A DNA stretch of 18,909 nucleotides, taken from positions 1 to 18,909 of the forward strand of contig JAKLEJ010000012.1 of the NCBI GenBank assembly GCA_022711695.1, written 5' to 3'. How positions within the stretch are numbered: position 1 is the first letter of the stretch; every line of letters starts with the position of its first letter. Positions 15,071 to 18,909 of the stretch are shown here, in pieces. Below the pieces are notes generated by a model. It was not told the origin of the DNA. It was given only the letters and a program-made list of their open reading frames with translations, and did no database searches. This DNA comes from Verrucomicrobiota bacterium (GTDB lineage Bacteria > Verrucomicrobiota > Verrucomicrobiia > Limisphaerales > JACRJZ01). A program made the position numbers and the translations under genes.

Positions 15071-16234
15071 ATGAAAGGCAAGACTGCGACCGCGGTTGCG
15101 CTCGCGCTGCTGCTCGCCTCGTTCTGCGGCAGGCCAGCCTTTGCGGAAGAACACCGCGCCACCCGCCTGGGGAATCCCTCCACCCGGTTCGCCCCGCCGC
15201 TGCAGACGCCCGAGGACTTGCGGGCGCGTTTTCGCGATCCAATGCTCAGGCCCGACATCGCCTCCGTTTTGAGCCAATGGGGATGGAAAGGCAACCCGGA
15301 GGACCTCCACGGGGCCGCGCTCAGCAACGGGATCGTCGAGGTGGCGATTCCTGTCGGCGAGCGGATGCCGTTCATGTCCTCGCGCGAAGGCGGCAGGCCG
15401 ATTTGCCTGCGCAATGTCCTCTGGGCGGGTCGGGAGCCGATCCCGGCCTACGCCTTCAGCTTTGCCTCGAACGGGCGCCGCTACCGCTGTGTGACCCCAA
15501 AACCCTGCAGCAATTTCTTCCTCGAGGATCTCGGCGCTCCCTCTCTCGCGCTGGTTTGTGAAGCCCCCCCCGAGGCGCTGATTGGCCGCCCGGTCAGCAT
15601 GTGCCTGACCCTCCGAAACGTGGGCGATGCACCGGAGCCCTCCCCCGTGGTCACCATGCCGATCCCGACCAACGCCGCCTATCTGAGTCCGACACAGGGG
15701 AGCGTGCCGGCCCCGGGATTTCTGACATGGAATCTTGCGCGGCTGGCGCCGGGGGCCAGCAATCGATTCTGCGCCGTGTTTGCCATGCGCGCTCCCGGCG
15801 TCATGTCCTTTGCTCCAACCGCCCGCGGCGACCTCAGCCAAACGGCCCAATCCTCGTGTTCGACCCGGATCGATGGCATTCCCGCCATCCTGCTGGAAGT
15901 CGTCGATCTCGAAGATCCCGTCGAAATCGGCAAGGAAGTGACTTACGAGATCCGGGTCACCAACCAGGGTTCAGCCGTCGGCTCCAACATTCGGATGGTC
16001 TGCGCGCTTGCGCCCAGCCAGCAATTCGTCTCCGGCACGGGCGTCACCTCCGTCAACGCTCAAGCCGGAACGATCACGATGGACCCGCTGCCGGCGCTGG
16101 AGCCCAAGGCAGTCGCTTCCTGGCAAGTCGTCGTAAAGGCGTTGGATGCGGGCGACATCCGCTTCAGTGTGAAACTCAGCAGCGACCAGTTCGAGCAACC
16201 CATCCATGAAGACGAATCCACGCGTCAATACTGA
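15071..16234 (+). CDS. Secreted DUF11-repeat protein, paralog of the DUF11 lipoprotein
   Basis: 387 residues. MKGKTATAVALALLLASFCG leads to AFA|E, a signal peptidase I site near residue 25, so this one is secreted and not lipidated. The N-terminal 140 residues are unique, with cysteines at 112, 140 and 146. Two DUF11 repeats follow (about 155-265 and 268-387). Cysteines 163, 178, 234 and 263 match those at 300, 315, 371 and 400 of the lipoprotein at 11992-13560 with identical spacing (15, 56, 29). Shared text includes RVTNQG and NIRMV in the last repeat and a final ESTR(Q/V)Y. The conserved tail suggests a shared interaction or export role. The gene starts 50 bases after the orphan response regulator and may be co-transcribed with it. 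A periplasmic or surface structural role is inferred. Confidence 0.87.
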   Translation: MKGKTATAVALALLLASFCGRPAFAEEHRATRLGNPSTRFAPPLQTPEDLRARFRDPMLRPDIASVLSQWGWKGNPEDLHGAALSNGIVEVAIPVGERMPFMSSREGGRPICLRNVLWAGREPIPAYAFSFASNGRRYRCVTPKPCSNFFLEDLGAPSLALVCEAPPEALIGRPVSMCLTLRNVGDAPEPSPVVTMPIPTNAAYLSPTQGSVPAPGFLTWNLARLAPGASNRFCAVFAMRAPGVMSFAPTARGDLSQTAQSSCSTRIDGIPAILLEVVDLEDPVEIGKEVTYEIRVTNQGSAVGSNIRMVCALAPSQQFVSGTGVTSVNAQAGTITMDPLPALEPKAVASWQVVVKALDAGDIRFSVKLSSDQFEQPIHEDESTRQY

Positions 16235-16326
16235 CACCGGCTCCGCTGCTGCTGCGCATTCCGGGGCGAGGAGCCCCAGCGGTGCGCTCAGGGTGGGGTC
16301 ATTCCCGGCGCAACTCTGTCGTTCCA

Positions 16327-16344
16327 CTGGCGCGGACGCGCCAG
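16327..16344. repeat. 18-base near-continuous palindrome
   Basis: CTGGCGCG-GA-CGCGCCAG is an 8-base perfect inverted repeat with a 2-base centre, 36 bases before the YegP-like gene. As DNA it could be a dimeric operator; as RNA the stem would open to a 4- to 6-base loop. A GGGGC-GAGGA-GCCCC hairpin lies upstream in the same gap. Confidence 0.5.
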
Positions 16345-16380
16345 CGCGGAGTTGACAAAACTCGGCAAACATCAAGCACT

Positions 16381-16719
16381 ATGGCAGCCAAGTTCGAACT
16401 CAAGAAAACCGCAACGGGCAAGTTCCACTTCAACCTCAAGGCCGGCAACGGCGAAGTCATTCTCTCCAGCGAAGTCTATGAATCCAAGAGCGCCGCGGAA
16501 AATGGCATCGCCTCGGTCAAGACGAACGCCCCTGCGGACGCCCAATACGAGCGCAAGACTTCGGCCAGGAACGAGCCCTACTTCGTCCTGAAAGCAGCCA
16601 ATCAGCAGGTGATCGGCCGCAGCGAGATGTACGCGTCGGCGGCTGCATGCGAAAACGGCATTGCCTCGGTGAAGAAGAACGCGGTCGAGGCGGTCGTTTC
16701 CGATCTTACAGCCGGCTGA
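16381..16719 (+). CDS. yegP: Tandem DUF1508 (YegP-like) protein
   Basis: 112 residues made of two copies of the DUF1508/UPF0339 fold: KFELKKTATGKFHFNLKAGN with EVYESKSAAENGIASVKTNA, then YERKTSARNEPYFVLKAANQ with EMYASAAACENGIASVKKNA. Repeat boundaries are about 4-50 and 55-103, the length and layout of E. coli YegP. The function of the family is unknown; it forms small cytoplasmic beta-beta-alpha proteins and is often abundant under stress. The ATG directly before the first repeat is chosen over an upstream start whose extra residues show no family similarity. The leader ends GCACTATG, the same eight bases found at the EF-hand gene start, with no Shine-Dalgarno. The gene name is by family similarity only. 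Confidence 0.9.
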   Translation: MAAKFELKKTATGKFHFNLKAGNGEVILSSEVYESKSAAENGIASVKTNAPADAQYERKTSARNEPYFVLKAANQQVIGRSEMYASAAACENGIASVKKNAVEAVVSDLTAG

Positions 16720-16740
16720 GGGCGTCGCTTGACGCGCGGC

Positions 16741-16837
16741 GGTCTGGCGGTTGGTCTTGTTCGACCGCGAGCCCGCCTTTAAGCGCGGCAGCGCTCAGCG
16801 GCAATACCCGCCAGACCTTGCCTCGCTTGCCGAGGCA
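16741..16837. repeat. Inverted repeat and hairpin before the stand-alone receiver gene
   Basis: GGTCTGGCGG (16741-16750) is repeated inverted as CCGCCAGACC (16808-16817). Right after it is a compact hairpin, TGCCTCG-CTTGC-CGAGGCA (16819-16837), ending 20 bases before the next start codon. The first may end the YegP-like transcript and the second lies in the leader of the receiver gene. No function can be assigned from sequence alone. Confidence 0.55.
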
Positions 16838-16857
16838 GAGAGCGGTTTTGTACTCCG

Positions 16858-17232
16858 ATGCCAAAACACCAAAGCCGGGTTCTTGTGGTCGATGACGAGC
16901 CCTCCGTGCTGGCCGCCACCAGCCTGTTGTTGCAGCATGCCGCCTGCCAGGTGCAGACCGCCAGCTCGGGGGCCGAAGCGCTCGTCCTGCTCGAAAAACA
17001 CTGCTTCGATCTCCTCGTCACCGACAACCGCATGCCCGTGATGTCCGGCGTCCAATTGGCCATGGCGGCAAAAAAGCGCTCGCCAACCTTGCCTGTCCTG
17101 ATGCTTACCGCCTACCCGCCCCCCAGGCCTCTCCGCTGCCTGGATGAGGTCCTGGTCAAGCCCGCCGGCCTTTCGCTCCTCGTTTCGAGCGTAAAGCGAC
17201 TTCTCAGGAACGGATCGGGAGCGGTTGTCTGA
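16858..17232 (+). CDS. Stand-alone receiver-domain response regulator
   Basis: 124 residues comprising only a CheY-like receiver. D12/D13 form the acidic pocket, D56 in VTDNRMP is the phosphoacceptor, T84 in MLTAY and K101 in VLVKPAG complete the active site. The segment between T84 and K101 is about five residues shorter than in CheY and contains PPPRPLRC, so helix 4, the usual partner-binding face, must be reduced or rigid. There is no output domain. It may act as a phosphate sink, a shuttle in a phosphorelay or a protein-protein switch. No kinase is adjacent. It ends 80 bases before the convergent end of the glycosyltransferase gene. The start is supported by the position of the first strand (QSRVLVVDDE). 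Confidence 0.9.
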   Translation: MPKHQSRVLVVDDEPSVLAATSLLLQHAACQVQTASSGAEALVLLEKHCFDLLVTDNRMPVMSGVQLAMAAKKRSPTLPVLMLTAYPPPRPLRCLDEVLVKPAGLSLLVSSVKRLLRNGSGAVV

Positions 17233-17312
17233 ATCCTGGCGGTCTGCATAGCCCCCGTGGCTGGCTTGCTCTTGGGCTTGCAGAAGATGGAACCGAGAGC
17301 GCAGAACCGCGG

Positions 17313-18245
17313 CTAAGCCGCCTGCCGTGCCAAAGCGCAGACGGCTTCCAGCACCGTCTCCACCGGAAGCCGGGCCAGGCCGGAGGGGCCACGGAGAACG
17401 CGCACAGCGTCTCCCTGCGGACGCCACACCGTCTCGACGCTGTCGCCCCACAGCGCCAGCACCGGCACGCCCAGGGCGGCCGCCAGATGCGAGATGCCGG
17501 AATCGTGCCCGACAAAGCCCGCGCAGGCGCCGAGCTTCTCCGCCAGAACATCCAGGGGCAGGTTGCGCGCCGTTTGCGCGCGCCCCGGCGGCAGCCGCGT
17601 GGCCAGGCGCTCCAGCCGGCCGCCTTCCGCCTCGCCCCCGACCAGCAGAAACCGGTGTTCCAGGCGCGCGGCCAGCAGCGGCAGCAGCTCCGCCCATCGA
17701 GCCTCCGGCCAGTTCTTGCGCTCGCTGCCGCTGCCGGGGTGCAGGGCCAGCACCGGCGGACCGCCCGCGTCCGCCGCGGCGCGAACCCCCAGCCGCAGCC
17801 GCGGAACCGGGTCGGCATCGAAAATGGCCAGCCGCTCGAGCGGCTTCAGCAGCACCCGGGCCGCGGACAGCCCGGCCGAATCGTCCGGCCGATGGGGCCC
17901 GGCGATGTATTGGGCGCTCGAACAGCGGGCCAAATTCCCCTGGAAGACCCCGTCCGGGTCGTAAAGATAAGAAATCACCACCGCGAAGCGGTTGAAGAAG
18001 TCCTTCCACTGCGGATGGAGGTCGGCCTCGCGAGCGAAGAAGCCGGCGAGGGGGCCGGCCTCGATCGAATGGACCGCGTCGGCCAGGCCGCCCAGGCGGG
18101 CGATCCGGGCGATATGGCCGTAGCCGAGCACCTCGATCCCGGCTTGCGGCAGATGCCGCCGCAAGGCGGTCAGCACCGGCAGCGTGAGCACGAAATCGCC
18201 GATCGCCCCGCCGCGTATCACCAGGATCCGGCCTTCAAGCGCCAT
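17313..18245 (-). CDS. Glycosyltransferase family 9 (heptosyltransferase-like)
   Basis: 310 residues with the two-Rossmann GT-B layout of ADP-heptose:LPS heptosyltransferases. N-terminal motif RGGAIGDFVLTLPVL (11-25) carries the G16-D17 pair that corresponds to the catalytic aspartate region of WaaC. The C-terminal donor site has LHPGSGSERKNWP (168-180) and GHDSGISHLAAALGVPVLALWG (246-267), including the conserved D-S-G followed by H. It should transfer a sugar, by family a heptose or related nucleotide-activated sugar, to a lipid A core or another surface glycan on the inner face of the inner membrane. Length is close to the family norm. It is divergent from the PAP2 phosphatase gene across 137 bases, which fits joint control of envelope glycan and lipid-carrier metabolism. 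The exact donor and acceptor cannot be read from sequence. Confidence 0.9.
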   Translation of the reverse strand: MALEGRILVIRGGAIGDFVLTLPVLTALRRHLPQAGIEVLGYGHIARIARLGGLADAVHSIEAGPLAGFFAREADLHPQWKDFFNRFAVVISYLYDPDGVFQGNLARCSSAQYIAGPHRPDDSAGLSAARVLLKPLERLAIFDADPVPRLRLGVRAAADAGGPPVLALHPGSGSERKNWPEARWAELLPLLAARLEHRFLLVGGEAEGGRLERLATRLPPGRAQTARNLPLDVLAEKLGACAGFVGHDSGISHLAAALGVPVLALWGDSVETVWRPQGDAVRVLRGPSGLARLPVETVLEAVCALARQAA

Positions 18246-18382
18246 GGCCCAAGATTACCGGCCCGCCGGCGGCGCTCGCAAGAAAACACCGCGTAGCCCC
18301 CGGCCTTGCGAGCGGCGGCGCCGACGCCATTTTGCGAAGTTGCGCGCGCGATGCTTTGACGGCATGCTGCCCTGCGCTGGAA
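18246..18382. promoter_or_regulatory. Divergent intergenic region with a 10-base inverted repeat
   Basis: The gap between the divergent glycosyltransferase and phosphatase genes must contain both promoters. CGCTCGCAAG (18273-18282) recurs inverted as CTTGCGAGCG (18305-18314), centre to centre about 32 bases, or three helical turns. This spacing suits a repressor or activator bound to one face of the DNA. I cannot identify -35/-10 elements with confidence. Confidence 0.45.
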
Positions 18383-18909
18383 ATGATATCCTGGCTGCAA
18401 TCGCTCGACGCCGCGCTGTTTCGCTTCGTCAACCAGTCCATGGTCAACCCCGTGTGCGACTGGCTGATGCCGAAACTGGCGGGCCATTCGCTGTTCGTGC
18501 CCGTGGTGATCGTGGCCGCCCTCTATTTCATTTGGAAAGGCGGCCGGCGCGGCCGCGTGTTCGCGCTGGCGCTGGCGGTGGTGGTGATCGCCGGCGACAG
18601 CCTCGTCTGCAAGACGCTCAAGGAAGCGGTGGGCCGCCAGCGCCCCTGCCATGCCCTCTCGGACACCCGCAAGCTGATCGGCTGCGGCCCCAGCGGCAGC
18701 ATGCCCTCCTCCCATGCGGCCAACTGGTTCGCCGCGGCCATGGTCTGCTTCATTTTCTACCGCCGGAGCTGGCGGGGCATGGTCCCGGCCGCCGCCACCG
18801 TGGCCTTCTCCCGGGTCTATGACGGCGTCCATTATCCCAGCGACGTCGCCGTCGGCGCCATTCTCGGGGCCGGCTACGCCGCCGCCACCGTCTGGTCGGC
18901 CGACGCCTT
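18383..18909 (+). CDS. PAP2-family membrane phosphatase (3' partial)
   Basis: The frame is open from this ATG to the right edge (175 codons), so the C-terminus lies outside the window. All three phosphatidic acid phosphatase motifs are present: KEAVGRQRP (K80, R87, P88), PSGSMPSSHAAN (S109/S110, H111) and SRVYDGVHYPSD (S143, R144, H150, D154). H111 and H150 are the expected acid/base and nucleophile residues. Hydrophobic helices surround the motifs (about 37-51, 59-75, 115-126, 133-142). By family it removes phosphate from a lipid such as undecaprenyl diphosphate or phosphatidic acid at the outer face of the inner membrane. MISWLQSLDAALFRFVN is a typical family N-terminus, which supports the start. 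It is divergent from a family 9 glycosyltransferase, so recycling of a lipid carrier for surface glycans is a reasonable guess. Confidence 0.9.
   Translation, partial: MISWLQSLDAALFRFVNQSMVNPVCDWLMPKLAGHSLFVPVVIVAALYFIWKGGRRGRVFALALAVVVIAGDSLVCKTLKEAVGRQRPCHALSDTRKLIGCGPSGSMPSSHAANWFAAAMVCFIFYRRSWRGMVPAAATVAFSRVYDGVHYPSDVAVGAILGAGYAAATVWSADA

Noticed and set aside
16352..16357. TTGACA resembling a perfect -35 box
   Set aside because: No acceptable -10 hexamer occurs 16-18 bases downstream, and transcription from it would begin at or after the YegP-like start codon.

Overview
The window is GC-rich throughout, with no RNA genes, insertion sequences or CRISPR arrays that I can see. Most genes lack a clear Shine-Dalgarno sequence. 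Two large DUF11-repeat envelope proteins share a fixed cysteine spacing reminiscent of chlamydial OmcB, and many products are small secreted proteins or lipoproteins. Together these point to a Gram-negative bacterium of the PVC group, most likely Verrucomicrobiota. The assignment is inferred from gene content only.

Left block (1-4575): four genes on the + strand, each overlapping the next by 4 bases (ATGA). They encode an inner-membrane protein with a longin/roadblock-like cytoplasmic domain and a periplasmic OmpA domain (5' end outside the window), a Rab/Ras-like small GTPase, a soluble PAS-GAF histidine kinase of the NarX/DesK type, and a NarL-type response regulator. This looks like one translationally coupled signalling module joining a cell-wall sensor, a G protein and a two-component phosphorelay. 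It is the most interesting part of the window.

Envelope block (4840-10830): a small secreted beta-type protein, a glycine-rich 98-residue protein, a CmpX-like protein with five TM-helix repeats, a 751-residue EF-hand membrane protein, a secreted protein with a fibronectin-like domain and a C-terminal domain resembling polymorphic-toxin nucleases, and a four-cysteine zinc-ribbon protein starting 5 bases after it. The last two are a candidate effector/immunity pair. A lipoprotein with a possible Cys/His/Asp hydrolase triad is encoded convergently (10881-11456, -). About 535 bases without a gene follow.

DUF11 block (11992-16234): a 522-residue DUF11 lipoprotein, a small Ala/Gln-rich lipoprotein, an orphan response regulator paralogous to the first but with a degenerate DNA-binding domain, and a shorter DUF11 paralog. 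A long inverted repeat lies upstream of the regulator.

Right block (16381-18909): a tandem YegP-like DUF1508 protein, a stand-alone receiver domain, a family 9 glycosyltransferase on the - strand, and a divergent PAP2-type lipid phosphatase that runs off the right edge. The last two suggest cell-surface glycan and lipid-carrier metabolism. Overall the window reads as an envelope-maintenance and signalling region.
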